A stretch of 64,000 nucleotides of DNA. Origin: Halalkalibacter wakoensis JCM 9140. GTDB lineage: Bacteria; Bacillota; Bacilli; Bacillales; Bacillaceae_D. The notes under the pieces are model-generated. The model saw only the letters and a program-made list of their open reading frames with translations, had not been told where the DNA came from and made no database searches. The translations under genes were made by a program, and so were the position numbers. The DNA is taken from contig NZ_BAUT01000018.1 of NCBI RefSeq assembly GCF_000513095.1, positions 1-64,000 of the forward strand. Reading direction: 5' to 3'. The first letter of the stretch is position 1. Every line of letters begins with the position of its first letter. Below are positions 37,026-44,980 of this stretch, piece after piece.

Positions 37026-37988
37026 ATGTTGAGTCGAGTAGCTGATTCGCTTTATTGGTTATCGCTAAATATGGAGCGTGCAGATAACATTGCGAAGCTT
37101 TTATCTGTACGAACAATCAGCATGTTAGAAAACCATAACCTTAAGATCAAACAAGATGATGAATGGGAAGAATTAGTCAAAATAGCAGGTGACCTAGATC
37201 AATTTCAACAGTCCTATTCCCAGTGTAAGCGATCATCTGTTATCCATTATTTAGCTTTTTCAAAAGAAAATGCTAACTCGATACGATCGTGTATTGCGTT
37301 GGCAAGGGAAAACGCAAAAGGGATACGTGAAATCATTCCGATGGAAATGTGGGAAGTCATTAATGAGCTCTACTTAGAAATTCGAGACTTTCCTACATCA
37401 GATGTGACGATTGAACAATTGAACGATTTCTTTCAAAAAATTCTTGAAAAATCATTTCAATATCAAGGGATCATTACTAGTCTAATGCCAAGAGGTGATT
37501 CGTATTCCTTTATTATGTTTGGCAAGCATTTGGAGCGGTTGCGTAAGCTTTCACGAACCCTTGATGTTTACTATCATAAAAAAATAGCAGCGCGAGATAA
37601 TATAGACAGTGTAAATTATCATTATTGGAGTGCGGTCTTAAGTACAGTAAGTGGGTACGAATCGTATTTGCAAAAGTATCAAGCTTTTATTGAACCGCTG
37701 CAAGTCGTAAATTATTTGGTTTTTGATGCAACGTTACCACGATCAGCAAACTTTAATGCTGAACGGATGATGTATGCTTTTTCTAAATTACAGGCTGATG
37801 GCGTGACGGATTATTCAAGAAGGCTATATGATACGTTACATGAATTAAAACGTGAAGTAAGTTACGAGTCTCTTAACGATATCTCTATTTCTCTTCACGA
37901 CTATTTTCAAAAACTTCAGACATTATGTGACGAAGTAGGTAATGCCATTATGGATACTTACTACTTAGGAGAGATCAGTACATTATGA
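37026..37988 (+). CDS. Alpha-E domain protein
   Basis: A 320-residue helical protein with the typical start MLSRVADSLYWLSLNMERADNIAKLL, then ARENAKGIREIIPMEMWEVINELY and SYSFIMFGKHLERL. Alpha-E proteins pair with circularly permuted ATP-grasp enzymes in a predicted peptide-modifying system of unknown product. It starts 28 bases after the ATP-grasp gene and overlaps the transglutaminase gene by four bases (ATGA), so the three are one operon. Confidence 0.92.
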   Translation: MLSRVADSLYWLSLNMERADNIAKLLSVRTISMLENHNLKIKQDDEWEELVKIAGDLDQFQQSYSQCKRSSVIHYLAFSKENANSIRSCIALARENAKGIREIIPMEMWEVINELYLEIRDFPTSDVTIEQLNDFFQKILEKSFQYQGIITSLMPRGDSYSFIMFGKHLERLRKLSRTLDVYYHKKIAARDNIDSVNYHYWSAVLSTVSGYESYLQKYQAFIEPLQVVNYLVFDATLPRSANFNAERMMYAFSKLQADGVTDYSRRLYDTLHELKREVSYESLNDISISLHDYFQKLQTLCDEVGNAIMDTYYLGEISTL

Positions 37989-38833
37989 AATACGAAGTGC
38001 TCCAAAGCACTCATTACCAATACAGCATGCCAATAAGGCAAAGTATTAATCAAAGTATTTTTAAGCCTCTTTCTAATGACTATCAACAAGTGCTTTCGTA
38101 TGACCAAGTAATTAATCCAGAAGCGTTTTGTTCTGAACATCGTGATTATTGGAATAATGATGTTGCGACTTTTTACATTTGGGCTCCACATCATGAATTA
38201 CTTGTAAAAACGAAGTCTATGATTGAACTGAATCACCCGGTAATAGACATGAACATGACGAATGAGACTGAGATTGAAATGGATAGTGAGTCATTTAAGC
38301 AAAGGTTTGCTGAATTTTTGATGAAAACAGATTATACAACATTATCTGATGATCAGTTAGCGTCTATAAAAGAAGAACTAGGAAGCGATACAGTGGATCG
38401 CTATACGTTTGTGAAACGATTAAACACGTATATTTATGAACAGTATCAATACATGCCTGGATCAACCAATGTAAAAACAACGGCTGCAGAAGCGTTTAGT
38501 AAAAAAACGGGTGTGTGTCAAGATTTCACACATGTCATGTTAGCGATTTGCCGTTCTAAAGGGATTCCCGCTCGCTATGTAAGTGGATACATATACTCCG
38601 GTGAAGATGTGGCGATGCGGGGTGATTCGGTTACACATGCCTGGGTTGAAGTGTTTTTTCCACCCTATGGTTGGATTGGCTTTGACCCAACCAATAACAT
38701 GCTAGCTCAAAATCAGCATATATGTGTAGCTACTGGTCGTGACTATGCCGATATTTCTCCGTTAAAAGGCGTTCATTATGGAAATGCAGAGCAAACGTTA
38801 TCTGTTTCCATTTCTGTAAAAGCTATTAGTTAA
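37985..38833 (+). CDS. Transglutaminase-like cysteine peptidase
   Basis: 282 residues. An N-terminal beta domain (bacterial transglutaminase N, about 1-85) is followed by a papain-like core. The triad is readable: Cys 178 in KKTGVCQDFTHVMLAICRS, His in THAWVEVFFPPYGW, Asp in GFDPTNN. Proteins of this kind in alpha-E operons are thought to cut or exchange the amide bonds made by the ATP-grasp ligase. No signal peptide, so it is probably cytoplasmic. Followed by a strong terminator. Confidence 0.92.
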   Translation: MKYEVLQSTHYQYSMPIRQSINQSIFKPLSNDYQQVLSYDQVINPEAFCSEHRDYWNNDVATFYIWAPHHELLVKTKSMIELNHPVIDMNMTNETEIEMDSESFKQRFAEFLMKTDYTTLSDDQLASIKEELGSDTVDRYTFVKRLNTYIYEQYQYMPGSTNVKTTAAEAFSKKTGVCQDFTHVMLAICRSKGIPARYVSGYIYSGEDVAMRGDSVTHAWVEVFFPPYGWIGFDPTNNMLAQNQHICVATGRDYADISPLKGVHYGNAEQTLSVSISVKAIS

Positions 38834-38847
38834 ATACGTAATAATGT

Positions 38848-38887
38848 GGTAGTCGCATAGGCAAATCTAGCTGCGACTACCCTTTTT
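38848..38887 (+). terminator. Terminator of the ATP-grasp/alpha-E/transglutaminase operon
   Basis: Perfect 10-base stem GGTAGTCGCA / TGCGACTACC, 14-base loop, CTTTTT. Confidence 0.9.
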
Positions 38888-39025
38888 GTTAAAGAGGTTT
38901 CTTAATTATCGGAATTTTATATTGAAAAAAACGACCTTTTTGTATTATTATTTAAATAAATAACTTCTTTTTGTTTGGAAAGTGTTGTGTTGTAATTTAC
39001 AAAAGAAAAAGAAAGGGTGGTTTTG

Positions 39026-40678
39026 ATGACATATAAACGTGAACAAGGGTATCGTTCGACGACAATGGGCCCTAGTGGTATGATTACGACCCCTCATTAT
39101 TTGGCATCACAAGCGGGATTACATGTATTGCAAAATGGCGGAAATGCAATTGAGGCGGCGATTGCTGCAGCCTCGACGATTTCAGTTGTCTATCCACATA
39201 TGAATAGCATCGGTGGCGACAATTTTTGGTTGATTTATAATGCGAAAACGAAAAAAGTAAAAGCATTAAACAGCAGTGGACGTTCTGGAGAACAGGCTAC
39301 TATTTCCTTTTACAAAGAAAAAGGATTTGATAAAATTCCAGCTCGTGGTTATTTATCTGCTAATACTGTTCCAGGAGCTGTTGCTGGATGGGGAGAGGCT
39401 TATACGTATTCAACTGAAAACGTAGGACGTACTCATGAATGGAAGGACCTTTTGAACTACGCGATTGGTTACGTAAAAGAGGGTTTCGCTGTTACACCGA
39501 GCCAAGAACATTGGACAAATGTCAATATAGATGAGAACGATCATGAGTTTCGTTATCTCCAACGGTTTGATGAATTTTGCAAAACGTTCTTAAAAGCAGA
39601 TGGTTCATCATACAAAAAAGGGGAACTCATGAAGCAGCCTGATTTGGCTAACACGTTACAAAAGATTGCTGATGAAGGGAGCAAAGCGTTTTACGAAGGG
39701 GACATCGCTAAATTGATAGTCGCCGATCTTCAAGAAAACGGCGGATTGCTCACATTAAATGATTTCAAAAACCACCAATCGAACTGGGTAGACCCTATTA
39801 GTGTAGAATACAAAGGTCATACAGCCTATAATTTGCCGCCGAATACACAAGGAATGGCATCACTTTCTATTTTAAATATCCTGAATAACTTTGATTTTGA
39901 AACGATCGAAGAAGGATCAACAGAGTATTATCATTTGCTTATCGAAGCGACGAAACTTGCATTCGCGGATCGAGACAAATGGTTGACGGATCCTGACTTT
40001 GTTGACATCCCAGTGGATGATTTGTTGTCCAAATCTCATGGGATGACTTTAGCAAATGAAATCAACGTACAATTATCAAAAGAGATGGAAAAGCAATTGG
40101 ATCCAAAAGGGGATACCGTTTGGTTCGGTGTTGTGGATAAAGAAGGCAATGCAGTCTCCTTTATTCAAAGCATTTACCATGATTTTGGTTCCGGCATTAT
40201 TCCGAAGAATACAGGAGTTTTATTGCAAAATAGAGGTAGCTTCTTTTCGCTTGATGAAAAGGAAATTAATTGTTTAGAACCGAATAAACGTACGTTCCAT
40301 ACATTAAATCCTGCTATGTTATTAAAAGATGATGAGCTTAGCCTCGTTTATGGCACGATGGGCGGAGAGGGTCAGCCGCAAACGCAAGCGGCTCTAGTGA
40401 CAAGAATCATCGATTATCAGTTTGATGTTCAAGCAGCGATTGAAGCACCAAGATGGTTGTATGGACGAACGTGGGGCGCGAGTTCAAATAGTCTAAAAGT
40501 TGAATCACGAGTATCGGCAGAAGTGATTCAAGCATTGAAGAAACTTGGTCATGATGTAGAACTAGTTGATGAGTTTACCGACATAATGGGGCATGCAGGT
40601 GCGATACAAATTGATCAAAATAAGGTGAGGCATGGTGGTGCCGATCCGCGCGGAGATGGAGCAGCATTGGGGTATTAA
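39026..40678 (+). CDS. Ntn-hydrolase of the gamma-glutamyltransferase fold, HpxW-like
   Basis: A 550-residue proenzyme-type protein without signal peptide. It opens like gamma-glutamyltransferases (TPHYLASQAGLHVLQNGGNAIEAAIAAA) and has the processing site GDTVWFGVVDKEGNAVSFIQS, so Thr 364 would be the new N-terminal nucleophile. Typical GGT has a TTH motif here; Thr-Val-Trp is instead reminiscent of HpxW, the oxamate amidohydrolase of Klebsiella allantoin degradation (from memory, not aligned). That would suit the purine pathway nearby, but the gene adjoins the alpha-E operon and CHR transporters, so peptide hydrolysis is also possible. ATG 39026 suits AAAGGGTGG at 39012-39020. Confidence 0.85.
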   Translation: MTYKREQGYRSTTMGPSGMITTPHYLASQAGLHVLQNGGNAIEAAIAAASTISVVYPHMNSIGGDNFWLIYNAKTKKVKALNSSGRSGEQATISFYKEKGFDKIPARGYLSANTVPGAVAGWGEAYTYSTENVGRTHEWKDLLNYAIGYVKEGFAVTPSQEHWTNVNIDENDHEFRYLQRFDEFCKTFLKADGSSYKKGELMKQPDLANTLQKIADEGSKAFYEGDIAKLIVADLQENGGLLTLNDFKNHQSNWVDPISVEYKGHTAYNLPPNTQGMASLSILNILNNFDFETIEEGSTEYYHLLIEATKLAFADRDKWLTDPDFVDIPVDDLLSKSHGMTLANEINVQLSKEMEKQLDPKGDTVWFGVVDKEGNAVSFIQSIYHDFGSGIIPKNTGVLLQNRGSFFSLDEKEINCLEPNKRTFHTLNPAMLLKDDELSLVYGTMGGEGQPQTQAALVTRIIDYQFDVQAAIEAPRWLYGRTWGASSNSLKVESRVSAEVIQALKKLGHDVELVDEFTDIMGHAGAIQIDQNKVRHGGADPRGDGAALGY

Positions 40679-40728
40679 AGTTTTTTATTTTTGTTTATTG
40701 TCGTAGTTATAAGTTTGGAGGTTTATAA

Positions 40729-41304
40729 ATGAAAACTCACCTGCATCTATTTATTGCTTTTTTCAGGTCAGGTATTTTAGGTTTCGGAGGAGGCCCATCT
40801 GCAATTCCACTTGTACATAAAGAAGTAGTACAGACATTTAAGTGGATGAATGATGATGAATTTAGTGACGTTTTAGCGCTTGGGAATACGTTGCCTGGTC
40901 CGATTAATACGAAAATGGCTGGATATATTGGTTATCGGGTAGCCGGGGTGTTTGGGATGATTAATGCCGTACTCTCGTCCATTGTTCCGTCCATTTTAAT
41001 GATGATTGTGTTGTTAACAACCTTAACAACCTTTAAAGATCAACCATGGGTAGAAGGAATGACTCGTGGGGTCATACCCGTTGTTGTCGTCATGATGGCT
41101 GTGTTAACGTGGGACTTTTTCAAAAAATCAAATCAAGGACTTGGTTGGAAAATTAGTGTGACACTGCTGCTTGTCAGTTTCTTATTGATTGAACTTGTTC
41201 ATATCCACCCTGGAATTGTCATTGCGGCTCTTCTTGCTTACGCTCTTCTGAAGCCAAATAAGCAAAAAGAAAAGCAGAAGCAACAACAGAGAGGAGTGAA
41301 TTAA
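40729..41304 (+). CDS. Half-size CHR (chromate) transporter, first of a pair
   Basis: A 191-residue membrane protein with one CHR domain: FFRSGILGFGGGPSAIPLVHKEVV, ALGNTLPGPINTKMAGYIGYRVAG and later helices, ending in a Lys/Gln-rich tail. Short-chain CHR proteins act as pairs, possibly with opposite topology, and export chromate or perhaps other anions. The next gene starts directly after its stop. It follows the Ntn-hydrolase by 50 bases, so the pair may export a product of that enzyme; this is speculation. Confidence 0.9.
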   Translation: MKTHLHLFIAFFRSGILGFGGGPSAIPLVHKEVVQTFKWMNDDEFSDVLALGNTLPGPINTKMAGYIGYRVAGVFGMINAVLSSIVPSILMMIVLLTTLTTFKDQPWVEGMTRGVIPVVVVMMAVLTWDFFKKSNQGLGWKISVTLLLVSFLLIELVHIHPGIVIAALLAYALLKPNKQKEKQKQQQRGVN

Positions 41305-41838
41305 ATGATTTATTGGGAATTGTTTTTGGCCTTTTTTATTCCTGGTATATTAGGTTATGGGGGCGGTCCTGCATCGATCCCATTAGTAGAATATGAAGTA
41401 GTAGCGAAGTATCAATGGATGACGGTCGAAGAATTCAGTGAAGTATTAGCCCTTGGAAATGCATTGCCTGGTCCGATTGCAACCAAGATGGCTGGCTATA
41501 TTGGGTATGAGGTCGGAGGAGTGTTCGGTGCGTTTATAGGTGTATTTGCTACAGTAGCACCTTCTTTGATTTTGATGATTGCCTTATTAGGAATTTTATA
41601 TAAGTTTAAAGATTCACCTAAAGTAAAAAGCATGACATCTCTTGTACGTCCAACAATCGCGATTTTATTAGGTGTTTTAACGTACCGTTTTTTAGAAAGC
41701 TCGTATGTAGGTGCCGGAATCTGGCATACCGTGTTTTTACTAGTGGCAGCCTTTTTCTTATTAGAAAAGTGGAAAGTTCACCCTGCCTTTGTCATTGCAG
41801 GTGGGCTAGGATACGGAGCTATTTTCTTGAGTTTTTAA
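41305..41838 (+). CDS. Half-size CHR (chromate) transporter, second of a pair
   Basis: A 177-residue CHR-domain membrane protein: FFIPGILGYGGGPASIPLVEYEVV, ALGNALPGPIATKMAGYIGYEVGG. Very similar in motif spacing to the preceding protein, so the two arose by duplication. GAGGAGTG at the end of the first gene serves as its ribosome site; the stop and start are adjacent (TAAATG). Followed by a terminator. Confidence 0.9.
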   Translation: MIYWELFLAFFIPGILGYGGGPASIPLVEYEVVAKYQWMTVEEFSEVLALGNALPGPIATKMAGYIGYEVGGVFGAFIGVFATVAPSLILMIALLGILYKFKDSPKVKSMTSLVRPTIAILLGVLTYRFLESSYVGAGIWHTVFLLVAAFFLLEKWKVHPAFVIAGGLGYGAIFLSF

Positions 41839-41845
41839 AAGTAAA

Positions 41846-41890
41846 AGGAGCGTAGTGAGGGGAATTCCTTCACAACGCTCCTATTTTCGT
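41846..41890 (+). terminator. Terminator after the CHR pair
   Basis: AGGAGCGT-A-GTGA(A/G)GG pairs with CCTTCAC-A-ACGCTCCT across a short GAATTC-centred loop, then ATTTTC. Confidence 0.75.
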
Positions 41891-41941
41891 TAGTGTAAGA
41901 CACTAGCCTTGCAGAAAACAGGGATTTTCTTACATAAGTTA

Positions 41942-42078
41942 GTGGGTAACCAGCCGCAGGGGAATGACACTACGCTTTCCGCGGGTGCCCGGTGAGCCTC
42001 CTCGGCTGTCGCCTGCGGGTCTCACACGTGGGTCACTGCTCCCGCAGGAGTCTCCGTGTCATTCCCCTGCTAGGGTTA
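41942..42078 (+). repeat. GC-rich hairpin repeat, family C, copy 2
   Basis: GGGTAACCAGCCGCAGGGG to CATTCCCCTGCTAGGGTT, same layout as 18040-18178 and 57874-58003, with GCTTTCCGCGGG and CCCGCAGGAGTC inside. Ends are complementary. Confidence 0.88.
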
Positions 42079-42111
42079 TTTTTTCATCTCTTGAGTGGTG
42101 TTTCCTTTTTT

Positions 42112-42137
42112 ATCTCTACACATATATGTGTAGAGAT
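42112..42137 (+). promoter_or_regulatory. Perfect 26-base palindrome upstream of preT
   Basis: ATCTCTACACATA followed exactly by its complement TATGTGTAGAGAT. There is no loop and only a weak T run, so an operator for a dimeric regulator of the pyrimidine genes is as likely as a terminator. Confidence 0.5.
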
Positions 42138-42167
42138 TTATTGAAAAGTTTGTAAGGAAACCTTCTG

Positions 42168-42236
42168 AATGAAAAGTCAGATAGAACAAGACATGTTAGG
42201 ATACGATTACAAAGAAATTCCAGATTTAAGTAATTG
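42168..42236 (+). other. 22-codon ORF in the preT leader
   Basis: ATG 42168 to TGA 42234-42236, preceded by TAAGGAAA. Predicted product begins MKSQIEQDMLGYDYKEIP. Could be a leader peptide or the remnant of a lost gene; no homologue is recognised. Confidence 0.25.
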
Positions 42237-42315
42237 ATCATCATCCACATCATTAAAATTCAGAATTGTCTTAATTATTATTCGTTTGTTGATTTTCATG
42301 AAGGAGGTCGATTGT

Positions 42316-43680
42316 GTGAGTCAAAACCATTCACTATTGGAACAGCTTCAATTGAATTTTCAGGAAGTAGATAACGGTCTTTCGAAGCAAGAAGCTTTAG
42401 AGGAAGCGAGTCGTTGTCTCTATTGTTATGATGCCCCCTGTATTCAGGCTTGTCCAACTGGAATTGATATTCCCTCTTTTATTAAGAAAATTGCTTCAGG
42501 GAATTTAAAAGGTTCAGCGAAAACCATTATGATGGAAAATCCAGTAGGAGCAAGCTGCTCACGTGTTTGTCCGACAGAAGAACTTTGTGAAGGATCATGT
42601 GTTTTAAATCATTCAACAAAACCGATTATGATCGGAAACTTACAAAGATATGCAACCGATTGGGCGATGAAAAATGAACAAGTATTATTTAAAGCAGGAC
42701 GACAAAGTGGGAAAACAGTAGCGATTGTTGGAGGAGGTCCCGCGGGATTGTCTGCTGCACGGGAGCTTGCGCTATTAGGATATAAGGTAACGATTTTTGA
42801 GGCAGAAAAAGAAGCTGGTGGATTAAATACGTATGGAATTGTCTCATTTCGCCTTCCACAAGCTGTCTCCTTCTGGGAAGTAGAACAAGTAAAAAGTCTT
42901 GATGTTGAAATTCGTACAAATACAAAAGTGGGGGTTGATGTATCAGCAAGTGAATTAATGAAAAAGTTTGATGCGGTTGTCCTGGCGATCGGAATGGCTT
43001 CTGTACCGTTTGTTGGAATTGGAGGGGAAGAGGCAAAAGTGGTGCTTGATGCGATCGACTTTGTTAAAGAGACGAAATCGCAGGAATTAACAAGCGAGTA
43101 TGTTGGGAAAAAGGTGGCGGTAATCGGAGCTGGGAATACAGCGATTGATGCTGCAACATGTTCGGTGCGTCTTGGGGCTGAAAATGTATCAATTGTGTAT
43201 CGAAGAACAGCCGAAGAGATGACTGCCTATCCATTTGAATTTGAATTTGCTAAACAAGAAGGAGTCGAATTTAGATGGTTAACGTCTCCTAAAAAAATTG
43301 TGACAGATGATTCAGGTAAAGTGGTGGGACTTGAATGCATCAAAATGGAGTTAGGAGAAGCAAGTGAAGATGGTAGACGCCGTCCTGTCGCCATTGAAGG
43401 ATCAGAATTCATCCTTGAAGTCGATGTAGTCATTCGGGCGATTGGTCAATCGCGGTATGTGGACCTTATTGAACAATTTGGCTTAAAGCATGATGATGGC
43501 GTTGTGGAGATTGATAAGGAAACCTACCAAACGTCGAACGAAAATGTCTATGCATGTGGGGATGTTATTTTTGGAAAGGGACAAGGAGAAGCAATGGTTG
43601 TCTCGGCTGCTCAACAAGGGAAGTTAGTAGCTTATCAAATCCATGCACAAGCGATGAAACTAGCGAGTGAAACAGCATAA
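42316..43680 (+). CDS. preT: NAD-dependent dihydropyrimidine dehydrogenase subunit PreT
   Basis: A 454-residue iron-sulphur flavoprotein, the NADH-oxidising half of the enzyme that reduces uracil and thymine to the dihydro forms. N-terminal cluster ligands lie in CLYCYDAPCIQACPTG and CSRVCPTEELCEGSC. A FAD loop (VAIVGGGPAGLSAA, about 140) and an NAD loop (VAVIGAGNTAIDAA, about 270) follow, with YACGDVIFG near the end. GTG 42316 is chosen because AAGGAGGT at 42301-42308 sits 7 bases ahead of it; the frame extends to 42286 without support. PreA follows after 12 bases. Confidence 0.93.
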   Translation: MSQNHSLLEQLQLNFQEVDNGLSKQEALEEASRCLYCYDAPCIQACPTGIDIPSFIKKIASGNLKGSAKTIMMENPVGASCSRVCPTEELCEGSCVLNHSTKPIMIGNLQRYATDWAMKNEQVLFKAGRQSGKTVAIVGGGPAGLSAARELALLGYKVTIFEAEKEAGGLNTYGIVSFRLPQAVSFWEVEQVKSLDVEIRTNTKVGVDVSASELMKKFDAVVLAIGMASVPFVGIGGEEAKVVLDAIDFVKETKSQELTSEYVGKKVAVIGAGNTAIDAATCSVRLGAENVSIVYRRTAEEMTAYPFEFEFAKQEGVEFRWLTSPKKIVTDDSGKVVGLECIKMELGEASEDGRRRPVAIEGSEFILEVDVVIRAIGQSRYVDLIEQFGLKHDDGVVEIDKETYQTSNENVYACGDVIFGKGQGEAMVVSAAQQGKLVAYQIHAQAMKLASETA

Positions 43681-43692
43681 GGAGGAGATTCA

Positions 43693-44967
43693 ATGGTTGA
43701 TTTACGAACAAATTTTGCTGGCATATCTTCACCGAACCCTTTTTGGCTAGCATCAGCGCCACCAACAAATTCTGGATACCAAGTACAACGAGCATTTGAA
43801 GCTGGTTGGGGTGGCGCCGTTTGGAAAACGTTAGGAGATCCTATTTTAAATGTTTCTTCACGATTTGCTGCTGTAAGCTTTAATGGCCAAAGAGTAGCAG
43901 GCTTTAATAACATTGAGTTAATTACAGACCGTCCGCTTGAAGTGAACTTAAAAGAAATTGCGGAAACAAAAAAACAATTTCCTAATCATACAATTATTGC
44001 TTCACTCATGGTAGAGCCACAACAAGAAAAATGGCATGAGATCGTCAAACGAGTGGAAGCGGTAGGGGTAGATGGCTTAGAGCTCAACTTCGGTTGCCCG
44101 CATGGAATGGCTGAACGAGGAATGGGTGCTGCTTCCGGACAAGTGCCTGAACTTGTTGAGAGGCAAACCTATTGGGTTAAAGAAGTGGCACAGACCCCTG
44201 TTATTGTCAAATTGACTCCGAATATAACAGATATCACAGTGACAGCAGAGGCGGCTGTTCAAGGTGGAGCCGATGCGGTCAGTATGATCAATACGATTAA
44301 TAGTTTAGCAGGCGTTGATATTGATTCATGGAATACAATCCCGCACGTCGCAGGAAAAGGAGCGCATGGAGGATATTGTGGACCGGCTGTTAAACCAATT
44401 GCTTTAAACATGGTCGCAGAATGTGCAAGAAATCCACGCGTATCGGTTCCAATTTCAGGAATGGGTGGGGTTTCTGATTGGAAAAATGCCGTAGAATTCA
44501 TGCTTATGGGTGCGTCTAATGTTCAAGTTTGTACAGCGGCGATGCATCATGGATTCCGAATTGTTGAAGACATGATTGATGGTCTATCAAATTATCTAGA
44601 GGAAAAAGGTCTCTCTTCAGTAAGTGAAATAGTTGGTAAATCCGTACCGCGTTTTTCCGATTGGGGAGATTTGGACCTGAATCACAAAATAGTGGCCAAA
44701 ATCAATCCAGATACATGTATTAACTGTAATAAGTGCCACATCGCCTGTGAAGACACATCGCACCAATGCATTGATATGTTAAAAGATCCATCAGGAAAAA
44801 GTTATTTGCAAGTGAGAGAAGAAGATTGTGTTGGCTGTAATTTATGTTCAATCGTCTGTCCAGTAGATGGGGCAATTGACATGGTAGAAGTGAAAACAGG
44901 GTTGCCGTCGATGACATGGAACGAACGTCAAGCCATCGTTAGTAAATCAACAACCGTAAAAGCCTAA
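43693..44967 (+). CDS. preA: NAD-dependent dihydropyrimidine dehydrogenase subunit PreA
   Basis: A 424-residue catalytic subunit: a dihydroorotate-dehydrogenase-like FMN barrel (ISSPNPFWLASAPPTNSGYQV, LNFGCPHGMAERGMG, ISGMGGVSDW) followed by a C-terminal ferredoxin domain with CINCNKCHIACED and CVGCNLCSIVCPVDGAI. With PreT it makes 5,6-dihydropyrimidines from uracil and thymine. AAGGAGGAG precedes ATG 43693. The next gene, a hydantoinase, takes the product. Confidence 0.94.
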   Translation: MVDLRTNFAGISSPNPFWLASAPPTNSGYQVQRAFEAGWGGAVWKTLGDPILNVSSRFAAVSFNGQRVAGFNNIELITDRPLEVNLKEIAETKKQFPNHTIIASLMVEPQQEKWHEIVKRVEAVGVDGLELNFGCPHGMAERGMGAASGQVPELVERQTYWVKEVAQTPVIVKLTPNITDITVTAEAAVQGGADAVSMINTINSLAGVDIDSWNTIPHVAGKGAHGGYCGPAVKPIALNMVAECARNPRVSVPISGMGGVSDWKNAVEFMLMGASNVQVCTAAMHHGFRIVEDMIDGLSNYLEEKGLSSVSEIVGKSVPRFSDWGDLDLNHKIVAKINPDTCINCNKCHIACEDTSHQCIDMLKDPSGKSYLQVREEDCVGCNLCSIVCPVDGAIDMVEVKTGLPSMTWNERQAIVSKSTTVKA

Positions 44968-44980
44968 TGGAGGGATCTCA

